A DNA stretch of 64,000 nt from Caenorhabditis elegans (taxonomy: Eukaryota; Nematoda; Chromadorea; Rhabditida; Rhabditidae): NCBI RefSeq assembly GCF_000002985.6, contig NC_003284.9, forward strand, positions 10,106,001-10,170,000, given 5' to 3'. Positions 33,472 through 46,116 of the stretch are shown in pieces (position 1 is the stretch's first letter; every line of letters starts with the position of its first letter). Below the pieces are notes generated by a model, which had not been told where the DNA came from, searched no databases, and saw nothing but the letters and a program-made list of their open reading frames with translations. Position numbers and translations under genes: made by a program.

Positions 33472-36004
33472 TCAAACTTTGGTATTCTCATCAAATTTCT
33501 CTTCTTTCACTTCCTCAATCCATCCATTCCCTTCTAATTTTTTCTCAAGAATTGGTGTAGTTTTTCCGGTTTCAATTGGCTCCACTTTATTTGACGGTCT
33601 TCCGGTTCCCAGGATTGCTTCAATCAGCATTTTTTCAAGTCTGTAATAGAACATTTTATAGGAGTAGGAAATAGTATTAACTATACTTTAAGGTAGGAAT
33701 CTCAAACAAACAGCTCCAGAAAAATGCAAAAATATACGAAAGAAAAGTCGCTGGAATCGATGTGTAAGTGAACTGAAACAAAACTTTATTCAAGAGTTTT
33801 GTACTCTCATGTACTCACCACTTCCAGTGCTGAGTAGTAATGTGTTGCATGTCCACCAACATTCAAAAACCAGAAAAGTACGACCCAGTGAACTATATAA
33901 GCACAATAAGATAGCCTTCCAAATGGTTGCCAGATTGGATGAGACATAAACTTATCAATAGGGCCTCCCCATCCCATATGATTAGCAGCTACCACCCAGC
34001 AAATAAACATTCCCCATCCAAGACGATGGAAATTATAGAATGTTCCTCTCGTGAATACACTCCAGTGTGACCCCTTGTCGTAATCATATGTCGCGAAAAG
34101 ACAAAATCCAGCAATAACAACTGCTATAATCCATCCAGCAAGAGACAGCACCCAGTTGAGTCTGATTTTTCTATTTCCGTAGACAGCGAGCAAATAGCCG
34201 GTAAGCATTCCAACAAGATATGGCGGGCATCTGACCCATGGTTTTTCATACGCAATTGTGAAAAAGTTGGTGCCACTTCCATTTCCAAACATATCAGCTG
34301 GAAGGTTGTAAACACTGAACAAAATATAAGTAGTGATGATGCTGCCAACACATCCAGCAACAATTAGTCCAGTTCCAACAGCAAACGAGAAGTAGAGTCC
34401 GATGAGAACAATTGGAGCTACGAGATACAGTTGGGTGTCAACGGCCAAGTACCAAGTTGGTCCATAGCAACCCATTGAATTTGAAGATGCAAAATCATTG
34501 ATGTAAAGTAGATTTTGCCACCAAGTTGTTTTACATTCATCTGCTTCCATAACTAACTGATCTAAACAAAGGAAACTTTAATATTATATTCGTATTGGCG
34601 ATTTATTAAATTAAAAATTGTTTTAAAATCTGTTTTCCTTAAACGTGAAAATAAAAACAGCTTAAATAATAATATTTACACAAACTCAAAAAAGCTCTTC
34701 CCGGAAACTCTTTTCAAGACTCGTTTTATTCAAATAACCATATTTCTAAAGTGTTCTTCTAGTCCTATATCTTACTCATTTGTGAAGCTGAAAATGGTCC
34801 TTGAATATATGGAGCATAAACCGTGAAAAATCCAATAAATAACATAATTGGTGGAGTCAATCGGAGATACCGATGTACGTAAAACATGATCCAGGTCACG
34901 GGATTTACAATCATTTTTTTCTTTGGTGTTGTCTTGAAAAACATGTAAGTTAGTACAAGTCCAGAAAGCACAAAGAACGTGTCCACTGATACAAAAGCAT
35001 TCAGTAGCAAGTGATTCCAAAAGTGTTTTGGAAAGTCTATAACCGGCATGAAAGTATCAGACAACACCAGATAGATGAACGAATGTCCAGTTACAACCCA
35101 GCACATTGAGAAAAGTCGGATACAGTCGAGAGATTTGATGAATCCTGGTTTTTGTTCTTTCACCGATAGAAGAAGCTCAGCATTCGTCCAGAGCGAGAAT
35201 GACAGAAGAATTTTCAAAAAAACGTTTCTCTCTTTGATTGATTTAATTCCATATACGGTATCTCTGATGTAATCGGTCAGAGAAGCAGCAAGTGCAATCA
35301 CCACCATCACGATTAGGAAGATGCTGAAAAATAATTTTTATGACCCAGCAACAGAGTTGAGTGAAGCACTTACGAAAAACCCCAAAATGGGGTGTCCTTC
35401 TTAACTTCATATTCAGAACAGTAAGCGTGACACGCAGTAAACGGATATGGAGACAGTTGGTTGAAGATATCTATTATCTCGTGTTGATTGCAGGAATCTG
35501 GTAAGCATACCGCAAGTCTCATTGGAAGCATTGAGTATGCACTCGACGAGCCTGATGCCGAGCATGATGCATTTTTTCCAGGTTTGAGCATAAGGTAACA
35601 GTAGTTCGTGTTATACTTTACACCACTAACACGCTTGCATTCTTGATAAGATCCGTCATATAAGGTTGCAACTTCGAGCATCCCGGGAACTGGCAATTTT
35701 CCGAAAGAATCGAGTTCTGAAAATATACCTTTTTTCCTACTATAAAAACCTTTTGCTTACCTTGGATAGCGTACAAGTTTGCTTTCAAAATTTTGAGCTC
35801 TTTCAGTGAACAAGTTTGCTTCTTGAGACATGCTTCTGATACCCCAGCAAACAATTCCAACGATTTAATCCATGTTTGAGTATCATTCAGGCATTGTGGC
35901 GAAAGACCATGAAGAGGTTTTGGTTTGAATATATCCTTCCAATCTAGAGTAACTGCACCTGAAGTGCTCAATAATAGTAAAACCACTTTGAAAAGTGAAG
36001 ACAT
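33472..36004 (-). CDS. NRF-6-type multipass O-acyltransferase-like membrane protein
   Basis: Member of the nematode-expanded NRF-6/NDG-4/OAC family of putative acyltransferases, some of which affect lipid transport and drug uptake. Six exons: 36004-35761, 35716-35374, 35323-34776, 34561-33819, 33772-33687 and 33640-33472; phases agree, 2133 nt, 710 residues. Layout: signal peptide (MSSLFKVVLLLLSTSGAVT); an NRF domain in the lumen/extracellular space with many cysteines (CLNDTQTW, CLPDSCNQ, ACHAYCSEYE); then about ten membrane segments of acyltransferase-3 type, including the conserved start SLDCIRLFSMCWVVTGHSF (R in TM, catalytic-type H), FFVLSGLVLTY and TWYLAVDTQLYL. The hydrophilic C-tail is acidic. 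I think this may be the gene called oac-14, but I am not sure enough to assign the symbol. Substrate unknown. Confidence 0.88.
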
Positions 36005-39000
36005 TGCTAGACTGCTACAAAACCGCAACCACTCCTTTTATAGTGCACTGTTTAATTTTTAAATATCGTCATATTATTGATAAATGAAGAAGTTACTGAT
36101 AAAAGTTTGAATTGCGGCTCAGCAGCTGAATCATTTGTGGGGGTGGGCTCCACACAGTGTGACTTGTAGAACACACACTGACCGGAATACGAAAATAAAT
36201 CATTGGAAGAGGAGCATGAGACTCATGAACTATTGGTCGATAAGACACTTTCGGGAAGAATCATTGAGCCAGGCAACAAAGAACTAACAGCACCACTGGT
36301 ACAAAGTGCGAAAAGTGAAGAAAAGTGTGTTTGGACTGATTTATTGTCACAGAATTTGTGATAGTATAGTTAATGAAATGATAACGTCTGTACACAACAA
36401 TTATTGTTCAATAAAAGTAGGATTAAAAGTCCACTTTTTATATAAGGCTACAAGAGTAAAAAAATATGGAATATTCTAATATTCGCACCACATTTGTTTT
36501 TATAAACGAAATTGTTAAGATGACATATAAATGAAAGTTCAGTCCAGTGAATGAACAAATCTTCAATATGTACCACAATTCAAACAAAAATTGTGTTTGA
36601 AACAATGCATAAGTGTTGAACGTGTACCACTGTCACCCAAGAGATCGCAAGTTCGATTCCACCTTCCCCAAAGGCTCCCCCTGTCTCTCTGTGCACTCTG
36701 TTTTCCAATTTAAAGAATTAGAATAACAAGCATGACTGCGCGCCTGGCTGATTTTTTTCGGCTGTCTGCTGGTACAGCTAGCCGACCAATTTTCTCAAAT
36801 TTGGGCAAAATTGGGAAAATTTCTTCAAATTTCTCAATTAATCTAGAAGTTTTCACCAGCCGAAAGCCGACAAAAACTTGATATTCGACTGTTGGCTTGC
36901 TCTACCAGCCAAAAAACTGCTAATTTTTCGACGCCGCCAGCCGACAGCAGCTCATCCCTGATTACAAGTTTGTCCAGGAAAACTATGAATATTACATCAG
37001 TTTCACACAATAATTCATTTTCATAAACTTTTCGAAGCACGGAATAAATCATAAACTCCTGAAAATCAAATCACAGGTTGATAAGAAAAGTCTACAATCT
37101 AAAAACAATCGTGGAAATCAAAATTAATAATTTAATCGTATTTGAAAAGATACTACTGAAAATTCTGATAGCAACTGGAAACAATTATCAATATAAATGA
37201 TTAGATTTTGTTCGATTCTTTTTGGCCGATTCTGTTCCCAGGACCATTTGGTTCAGTTGGTTCATACTCGTGGCTATCTTCAAAAAAGTGATATATTGTA
37301 GTTTTATTAAGACTTTTCACTGTAGTGCGATATTCAGTTATTTTTTTTGGTGAATTGCAATTTGAATGCATTTTGTACGAAATCAAATGGAGAGATGAAA
37401 AAAAATTGAATTACAATTAAAAAAAGCATTCAAGTACCATTAAAAGTTTTCGTTGGACAACTCTGAAACGTTTCAGAAATTTCATAGATCTTGATTTATA
37501 TCTGGCAGTACCCCGTTGCGCATTCAAAGAAATCTGCCATTTACCTAAACTACGAAACAGAGCACTTTATATATGGTCTAAACATATGTATACGCCGAGA
37601 ACATGCCTGGAACATTCAATGAAATGGTAACGCTAAAGGTGGCTTATTTTATTGGTTCAGGGTTTATTGTCTTCAACTGTAGTACCCAGTTACATGTATG
37701 AACAAACAAAAATATGACTGGAAAACTCAAAAAAACTTTAAAAGAGTAAAAACCTCTTTTTTAGACTTTGCTTACGGCTAATTTTTTGCATAAATCTTTT
37801 AAAGAGTCTTTCTCTGAAAAAAGAAAATAATGAGTTACATGAAAAACTCAAAAGTAAAAACTATTGAAAAATTTCTACAGTCAAAGAACAAGAAATAAAA
37901 AAAAAGCTTTTTTTTAAGTTTTTTGGTTATCAGTGAGAAAAAGATATACAAACAGTAGTTTACATTAAATTCAAAAGCATGTTGGGCAATATTTAAAAGC
38001 TAGCCGCAACCGCCTCTGAAATACAACTTTTTGACCGTAAAGTCTGTGAAAAAATGAAAACAAATTATTAACAATAAGAAAAAGAGAGTGAAGGAAAACG
38101 AGACTTTAGATTCAACTCAAAAAATTCGTCATCAATAAGCAATGAAGTTGATTAAAAAGATAAATTGTGTTGGTGCAGAATTGTTGAGATTTTTCACATG
38201 GTTCAGTTGTCATTCAGGTTCCCTTATGGTGTTTTTGAGGCTGAAACATCTGGCAGCAATTTTTTTATAATAAAGTGAGATATGAAGTTTAGCATAAATA
38301 AATTTTCATTTGGAGCTAAAACTTTAATTTCAGTCAAATTTTTTTGTTGGTTATCGACGTGTACCACGACTTGGCTAACTAAAAAAAATATCGTACAATC
38401 ATACCTGTAATGAATCATAATAAAAGACTCCAAAAATTTTTAGATTTTTCATAATTTCCGGTCAACGTTTTGGCAAATTACCAAAAATTAAAAAAAAAGA
38501 GCTTTTGAAGAAATCCAAAGCAATGTCGCATGTTTCGACCCCTACAATGTTTTTTGACAGTAAATAAAAAAATTTCAAAAAACTTTTGGAAAGTTTTATC
38601 ATGATATTTGGTCATTTTGAGACCAAAGTAGTGGTTTTTAACAATTTCTCCACTGGCGCTACTCCACCTTTAATTAAAAAAAAACATTTTTACGAATTTC
38701 AGGCATATATACAACCGCATTTTTATTGGGAGATTTACTAAATTTTCGTTACTTTAAAAAGTTTTGAAAAAAAAACTTTTCTAGGATTTGGATTAACTTT
38801 TCATCAGAAGCTAAAAATGGACCTTTTCAATTGTTTTAGTCTATTGGATTTTTTAGTTATCTTATACACTTACTGAAATAAGTTGAAAATTAAAAAAAAA
38901 TTTTAATCAGAAAAATTCAAAACTATTTTTAAATGATAAAAATAGTTTTAGTTAAATATTTAAATATTGCATTTTCAACATCCGTGAAAGCTAACCTACT

Positions 39001-39150
39001 CTTATTGGTATTTTTTATTTGCGTGTAATTTGACCAGAAACTTTAAAACGCCCTAAAGTCACATTAAATTCATATTCCGTTCATTTCGCCACCAGTCCGT
39101 TTGCCAGTGAAGAAATGTCCGTATGTATAGGCGCCGCGACAGGGGATGGG
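36005..39150. other. intergenic region with repeats
   Basis: No gene supported. It contains a degenerate tRNA-like patch near 36630-36665 (GCAAGTTCGATTCC). At 36750-36960 a repeat holds several CAGCCGACAG/CGGCTGTC motifs in both orientations around an AATTTTCTCAAATTTG core. The remainder is AT-rich. Confidence 0.45.
36745..36962. repeat. interspersed repeat with inverted GCCGACAGC motifs
   Basis: CTGGCTGA, TCGGCTGTCTGCTGG and GCTAGCCGACC on the left are echoed on the right by CCAGCCGAAAGCCGAC and GCCAGCCGACAGCAGC. The alternation of GC-rich motifs and AT-rich spacer resembles a decayed foldback element. Boundaries are approximate. Confidence 0.45.
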
Positions 39151-39155
39151 CAACT

Positions 39156-39228
39156 GGCCGCGTGGCGCAATGGATAACGCGTCTGCCTACGGAGCAGAAG
39201 ATTGTAGGTTCGAATCCTGCCGTGGTCG
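39156..39228 (+). tRNA. tRNA-Arg (anticodon ACG)
   Basis: Same 73-nt sequence as the copy at 26678. Its 3' flank from about 39243 (GACTAGGAATAATATTTTAA onwards) repeats the distal flank of that copy for roughly 70 nt, but lacks the ~40-nt proximal segment. TTTT lies within 10 nt downstream. Confidence 0.96.
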
Positions 39229-39319
39229 AAACGTTTTTCTCCTGACTAGGAATAATATTTTAAGTCTTTGGTTCTCATGTTTTCAATAAATGTTACAATA
39301 TTTTGAGTACGTTGGTTTA

Positions 39320-40560
39320 CTGCAATCTGTTTTATACGACCTTTGGAACATTATGCTGAAAAAAGTAAATATCAACCGGTTCTTTTCTTGAAAAACGTTA
39401 GAGCCATTTGTTTTTGTGTAATGTCGTTCCGTTTGAGAAGCTTTGGGATTGTGGTGTAGAGCAGCGTGAATTGTTATCTACTACCCACAATCAGAAATGT
39501 TACACTGTTGACATCTTGCTGCCGTTTTTCACACGAATGTGGGCCAAAAACCAGTAAGCATTGTATACCATTTGTACCAATTGTCAGAAGAGCACAAGAA
39601 TAAGAAGTCTTCTAGCGTGGCTATTGTAGGTTTAAGTATTGTCATGGTAAAAATTGTTTTCATCTCAATACAGTTATATTAAGATGCTCCCAATTTGCAT
39701 AATTATGTCAAGAAGGACACTCTCATCCATATCAATTCTCGCAACGGAACAGTGCGGAACAACAAACAGGTCACTTTCGAGTGAAATGTTTCCCGTTTCA
39801 TTATACATTATCTGTCGCATTCTCATCTTTCCGCGTTTGTACACAAATTGGAACCGTGAGAAGTGCATGTAGTGAAGCATATCTAAACATTTACATGCCC
39901 TCTTCACTTCGAGAACAATGATGTGGAAAACATATCTTCAGAACAGAAAAAACATCATTTCAGAAAGTTGTATTCAGATTTCTAAGTGTTTTTTTTTGGC
40001 TCGCCATCTCGGGACCGGTTGATTAGCTAAGAGTGTGACATCTCTACAACTCGGCCGTCTGTTTTTGGCCAGATGCTCGCCGGAGGCAGGCACGACTGAA
40101 ATATTGTCTCATTTCTACTTTTGCAATACATCGTCGAACGTGTCAGTTTTCAGTATAAAGGTTGGTTTTTTTTAACGTTGGAAGTTGAAGAATTAACTTC
40201 AGTTTCTGAATAAAACATTTAGTTCAGGACATGCTTGAAGCGTGGCGTGTACTAAACTAACATTCTATATAAACTCATTCAAAATAAAATACGTTTTTAT
40301 AGAAGAGATTATAGTACATTGCAAACATTCGAAAACTGTATTTGTAATTTTTCCATCAATAAAACTGTAAATTAGTTACACTGTGAAAACAGTCCCACTT
40401 TTGACAGCAACTTTTGGACGTTCACATGCTTGAAATTATTCATGGTGTGCTTCCTAGTTCCTCGAAACCAATGCCCACTAAAGAAATGTTTTCTTACCCA
40501 CTCAAAATAAACTCTTCTCATCAATCCTATCTAAATTGGAAGACATTGGGGTCCCGCAAA
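39320..40560. other. intergenic, nothing recognised
   Basis: Mixed AT-rich sequence upstream of the unc-115 promoter region; open frames at 39654-39907 on both strands lack splice or start support. Confidence 0.4.
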
Positions 40561-40989
40561 AAGTGATGTCCTCTCTTGTCCTCTTCTTCCCGGGTTTCCT
40601 CCTTCTTCGCATTTCCTTTTCCTCCGTCCAATGCTTTCCCTTGGCATTGGTGGTAGTGGTGGTGGTTCAGAGAGGAAGAAGAGTGAAGGCCGGAATGCAT
40701 TTATTGTGAATTGGGAGTAGAAGAGAGAAAGAGAGAGGGAGCGTTGCGCGCAGCTGGGCCATTTATTGATCGCTGCTGCCGGGGGCCCCTATGTCTCTTC
40801 TGACGAATGGCGGCGGCGACGAGTGTTGTATGTGTGGATGTGTCTGCGTCTCTCGCCCTGCTCCTCTCGTCCCCCTCTCGCCTCATGCAGTAGTGCCGGG
40901 GTAGGCGGCGGACAGCTCTACTTTAGACCTCTCTCCGCTATTCTATACCACCACTATTCGCAAGCACTGCGCGTCGTCTCCACTTTGCC
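40560..40989 (+). promoter_or_regulatory. unc-115: probable unc-115 promoter / 5' UTR region
   Basis: GC- and pyrimidine-rich stretch (TCCTCTTCTTCCCGG, GGTGGTAGTGGTGGTGG, CGGCGGCGACGAG) ending at the first ATG of unc-115. It contrasts with the AT-rich DNA on both sides, as expected for a 5' regulatory region. No single element is identified. Confidence 0.4.
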
Positions 40990-43900
40990 ATGGGTTCGTT
41001 TTGGTTTTTTGTAGTGTTAACGATTCGAAATGTGATAAACATAAATATGATTGGGCTTCAATGTTTGTTTCTAGATGTATTAGATTGAGATATTAGCTTC
41101 ATGCTAATATACCGGAAGTAATTTCTGGGCAGCAAAATCGACCTGCACCATGTCCATACTTTGACTATATTGTTATTTCTTCCGTTCTGCTTGTTTGTCA
41201 AAATAAGAGGTTTCTGGAAAAATTTCATAATAGTTGATTTTCAGTTTGGTACCGATGACTCAGAAAGAGTTACAATGAGACAAAGAAACAAACTGCAACA
41301 AAAGAGAGGGCAATGTCGCCCTCTTTTTATTCCTTTTTTCGCTACCAAGTTCTAGCTATTTTGCAACAAATTTTTCAATGCTTCCCGCAACAAATAAATC
41401 AAAAAGGGAAATTGAAGATTGACAGTCTTCTTGATTGATTTGATGGTAGATCTTCATTGAGATATTTGAGAAAAAAATAAACAAGCGGAGAATGAAATTC
41501 AGCAGACCTGTATTATCAGTAAACCATTTGATTTTAGGCAAAAAATGCGACGTATGTCGCAAAAAGTGCTCAGGAGACGTCTTAAAAGCGAATGACAAAT
41601 ACTTTCACATCAACTGCTTTCAGTGCAAAAGTGAGTTCAATCAAAACAATTTTTCCATGATAAAGATTAGATATCCAAAGTTATGTTTTCAATTTCCATG
41701 AAGTGCCGACATTTCGAAATGTTTGCTTTTTCTTGTGGAAGAGACGGGAAAATGTTTCAGTGTGTTTATTACATAATACAGCACGAGACTCTCGTTGTTA
41801 TCTCACTTCTGTTTGAACAGGGCATAGCATCCATTACTACTTACACGAAAAAGAACGTTCCAAGCTAAACATTGATAAAAATCTAAGAAACATTGTCACA
41901 AAACCTAATAACCAAAAAAGTTCAACCTTTGAAAAAATTAAGGAACCTACTGTTTATGCTGTTTAGTGTTTCTTAGGTTAGATTTACCAATCAAGAAACA
42001 AACAAAATTAAATTGCGATTTTCGCTTTCAATTCAATTACACACATATTTTTCTTGGCCACTTTTGTTTCGGGGGACACTGGTCTTCTTTTTATGACCCC
42101 ATTTACAAAAGTGTGTTTTCTGAGAACCACCGCCTTTGCAGAGAATCTTGTAATCCTCGAAAGTTAGGCTTCTCCATTGTTCATCCATCATAGATTGTTA
42201 AGAAGGATTAGTTGAAATGTGCAACTCTATGACACAAGAATTTCTGCGTCACCATTTTTGGAAAATGGTGCCTGTTCGATGGAGTGTGAAAATGAAAATT
42301 TTGAAGCGAAACGTTTTTGACATTTGAAATCTAACCTGACTTTATTGGTTTTTGTTTCAAGTTCTGTTCGAATTCCACCTGCAAAATGGCAAACACACTA
42401 TTATCGCACTGTTTACCTAAAATCGATTCGTCGTTGCGTAAATATTTACCGGGCGCTAAAAGACAAATTTTGTTTCATGGCACACTCAACTTGAACTCTA
42501 TGAGGTGTAACAAAAATGAAGAATTATTTCGGGTGATTGAGAATATGAAGAAATAATTATTATGATTTGGAATAGTCGATCACACGTGAACAATTTTGAA
42601 TGTATAAAATATACCGTTCTGGAATAAATGCTCGTTAAATAAAAGTTTCGACCACGGCAGGATTCGAACCTACAATCTTCTGCTCCGTAGGCAGACGCGT
42701 TATCCATTGCGCCACGCGGCCAGATGGCTCTAATGTGTCCACTTCGTAAGACAAGCAGATGTCAGGCGGTATTGTGAATTAATGAGTGTGAATTGAAAGG
42801 GGTGACGGTGACGTTACGGTTCGCCTCTGTGGCATTTTGAAAACTTTTTTTCGAGGTTTATTAAAATCTATTATTTTCAGAATGTGGTCGGAATCTAGGC
42901 GAGACGGGCTTCTACACAACACCAGAAAATGCGTATCTGTGTCCCGACGACTTTCGCGCCGTATCCAAAGAGATAACAGTGAAGACGACGACGCAACAAG
43001 CACACGCGTCTTCCTCAAGTGCGGCGACGCCCAAATCTCCGGAGAAATCAAATGGTACAACGGACGTGTCGTCGAGTGGAGCCGCTAATGCCACGCTGCA
43101 GCAAATCTCTCCGCTCGGATCACCAACAAGTAAGCAATGAGCTGTCGGAGTGGCAGTGAAATTTGAAACTTTCTTATGTATAACACTTAATATTGCAGCG
43201 TGTGCCGCCTGTGACCAAGCTTTACATTCGGGTCAAGTACTTCTCGCTCTCGGTCTTTCATGGCACGTGTACTGTTTCAAATGCAGCGAGTGCTCAGCAG
43301 TTCTCCATGGAGAGTACATGTCACATCACGGAAAACCATTGTGCCTTCGAGATTATAACGAGAAATTCGGTGTCAAATGTTACGAGTGTGAAAAGTTCAT
43401 TGCTGGAAAAGTCTTACAGGTGGGTATTTGGTTGATAACAAAAAATAAAAGTAAAACCGAACAAAGTTGATTTGTGAACAAAACAATTTAGCACTACATT
43501 GTCTACGAAAAACCATAACAACATATATTTTCAGAAAAAAAGAAAGTATTTTAATCAATCTATTTATAAAAACCTTTTGGATCTTCCTGTTCCAAACTTT
43601 TGTTACTTTTGCAATCAAGGTTAAGTTGTACCCCTGCAAAACGTTGAGAAAAGTTTTTTTGTTAAAAAAAACACCAAGATCAAAACAAGTTGTCTATTCT
43701 TCTTTTGACCTTCCCAAAATATTCTATTCAGTCAATTTCTTTTATTTAGGCTGGCGGCTACAAATTCCATCCAACTTGTGCCCGCTGTTCACGATGTGGA
43801 TCTCATTTTGGTGACGGTGAAGAGATGTATATGCAAGGAGACGAGATCTGGCATCCATCCTGTGAGCACGCGCGGACCACCGAAAATATCGCGGTATGCA

Positions 43901-46116
43901 ATTTCATTTTTCATTTTGTTTTTCCAAAGTATCCGATTTCATCACATTGAAAGTCAAGATGATGATGATGCTTTCTCAAAGCATTCGAATAAATTCTTAA
44001 TTACATTATACTTTAAAAAAAATCAATTTTTAGCCAACTGGACGTGCTGCCACATTGTCTCGAAATGAGCCAAAATATCAATCAACGTTTGGACAGCATC
44101 AAGCATACATGTACTTGTTGCCAGAGGTGGAACAAACCTACTTGAGACATCCAGTGATGAACGCCAAGGAGCCAAATGCTCCACAATACCACGTTCCACA
44201 AGGACCAATCAAGATTCGCAAGTCAAGGATGTCGATGCTCAAAACTGGAATGCAAAGACTTAGTGAGTCCACATACCCGTTTATTAGACAAAATATTTTA
44301 TTTTCAGCGGAGGATTTGGAAAAGAACATCCCACGTCCAAAATCTCCACACATGGACAATGAGGAGCCAATTGAATTAGCTCACTATCCAGCTGCACATG
44401 TGCCCGATCCAGACACGGTATGTACTGCAAAACAAAAATACGTTAAAACTTGAAAGATATTTGAAACTAAACAATATAAACTTACCGTTTTTTAGTCATT
44501 CAAGAGCTAAGTAAATGTTTGTGAATTTCAATTATAATCACTAAATTGTAGACGCCAAATCAAAGTATTAAGCATCCTTTTTTCAGACTGTGCAGAATAA
44601 AAATTAAAAAAAAATGTTTAAACTTAAGAAGAAATGTTTAAATGTGGGAAAAATACATATTCCCGTTGAAACAAAACTCAATTTCAAAACTTTAATTACG
44701 CAGGAAATATATTTTCAGCTTCCTGCTATCGAGCGAGAGGATTTCCCTGCTCCACAATTCCCGTATGCCGTCGAAGAACTCAAAAGAAGACTCTCAACAT
44801 CATCGGTTGAAAATGAGATTTCCGACGATGAATACTCGGAGAGCGACAAGGTTGACGAGGACAAGTTGAGAAAGACTGTTGAAACTTTGGAGAAGTATAA
44901 TGATTCTTCCATTGCTCACGTCATCAGGCAAAACATCGAAGACAGTCATAAGAAGCAAAGGTATTATATTTTATTGCATATTTTATCATATAATTACTAA
45001 TTACGTTGCAGGCTGCCACTTCATTGGGATCCAAGAAACGCAAGCAGAACCCCATCTGGCAAGAAAATGCCACATCTCAAATTCCGTTACGACGTCCCAA
45101 TCAATGCTTGTATGTTTTTGTGCGCTTTCCTAATTGAATCAGTAGCTGGCTATAGAGCACAACACATACTCCTTTCGTGCGCCTTTTCTTCTTCTCAAGT
45201 GCAAACTCATTGCCCTTTTTCATTTTTTCAGCGCCATCTCGTCATCTCAATCGTCCGCGTCCATGGGTTGTTTGGCAAGGAGGCGAGAGAGACCAGGGAA
45301 ACAATACACTGCCGTGCTTCCACATTCCAGAGGATAGCCGGGCGAATACACTCAGAGCCGCCACACTTCCGACGGAATTCGGACAAAACTTGTCGCTTGA
45401 GAACTTGGACACCACAATTAGCAGCCACTATTCTGAACGTATGTGAAAGTTTCATGGGAAAATTTGGAAAACAGAAGTTGGAAGTGAAGAAAATAGTTTT
45501 AAAACAGTAAAATGAAAAATGGACTCTCTTGCAAAACATTTTTGCAATATTTGAAAAAGGAACGATTTTTGATCTAAAAAACACTGTTTGTTGGTCACTC
45601 AAACATGAATTATTAAAATATTGAAATCAGATAACCTTGATAATGTATCGTAAAAATTCAAAATTCTTACTCTGTTATTAATTTTTCTCAAATTAAGAGA
45701 ATAACGTTTAGACTTCTTTAAACAGTATTTCAAGAACTTTTAAACTGCCGTAGTTGTCACAATAATTGCTTTAATTTTTTCAGACTCGACGACGGAATCT
45801 GGAACAGCTGGAGGACCTCGCTCAGCTGGTGGAGCTGTGCTTCGCTCTTCTCTTCCTGACATGAGCAAACCTGCCAAGCAGTACGACCTGCTGTTTCTCC
45901 AAACGACAAATTCGGACCTCCCAGAAGATGTTGACAGGTGAGTAATGAAAAAATAAGTTAGCATTCAACTGACATTTCCTTTTTTGTAGACAACATTTGG
46001 AACGACACTTGCCGCGAGATCAATTTGAGGAGATCTTCAAGATGTCCTTAATTGAATTTTATAAGCTGCCCGAATGGAAGAGGATCAATTTGAAGCGAAA
46101 ACACAAACTATTCTAA
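40990..46116 (+). CDS. unc-115: UNC-115, abLIM-type actin-binding protein (three LIM domains, villin headpiece)
   Basis: Links actin to signalling in axon guidance. Exons: 40990-40993, 41538-41630, 42881-43129, 43199-43419, 43750-43893, 44034-44262, 44308-44417, 44719-44960, 45012-45109, 45232-45438, 45784-45937 and 45990-46116; phases agree, 625 residues. LIM1 (~5-58) starts CDVC and has HINCFQCKKCG. LIM2 (~116-172) starts CAACDQALHSG. LIM3 (~178-230) starts CYECEKFIAGK and ends WHPSCEHA. A Ser/Thr-rich linker separates LIM1 from LIM2. The C-terminus is a villin headpiece (HLPRDQFEEIF, KLPEWKR, ending KRKHKLF), the F-actin contact. The first exon would supply only ATG plus G (MGKKC). An alternative start at 41492, reading straight into the 41538 exon, gives 639 residues, the length I remember for UNC-115. 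A polyadenylation signal AATAAA lies at 46811. Confidence 0.93.
42649..42721 (-). tRNA. tRNA-Arg (anticodon ACG) in unc-115 intron
   Basis: Reverse-strand copy of the 73-nt tRNA-Arg at 26678, lying in the 41631-42880 intron of unc-115 on the opposite strand. Its 3' flank (42575-42648) matches the proximal flank of the 26678 copy, including TATTTTATACATTCAA. Confidence 0.96.

Noticed and set aside
40701..41014. Open frames on both strands upstream of unc-115
   Set aside because: They reflect the GC-rich promoter region; no splice sites join them to the LIM exons except the tiny ATG-G exon.
44023..44359. Minus-strand frames within unc-115
   Set aside because: Antisense shadows of conserved exons.
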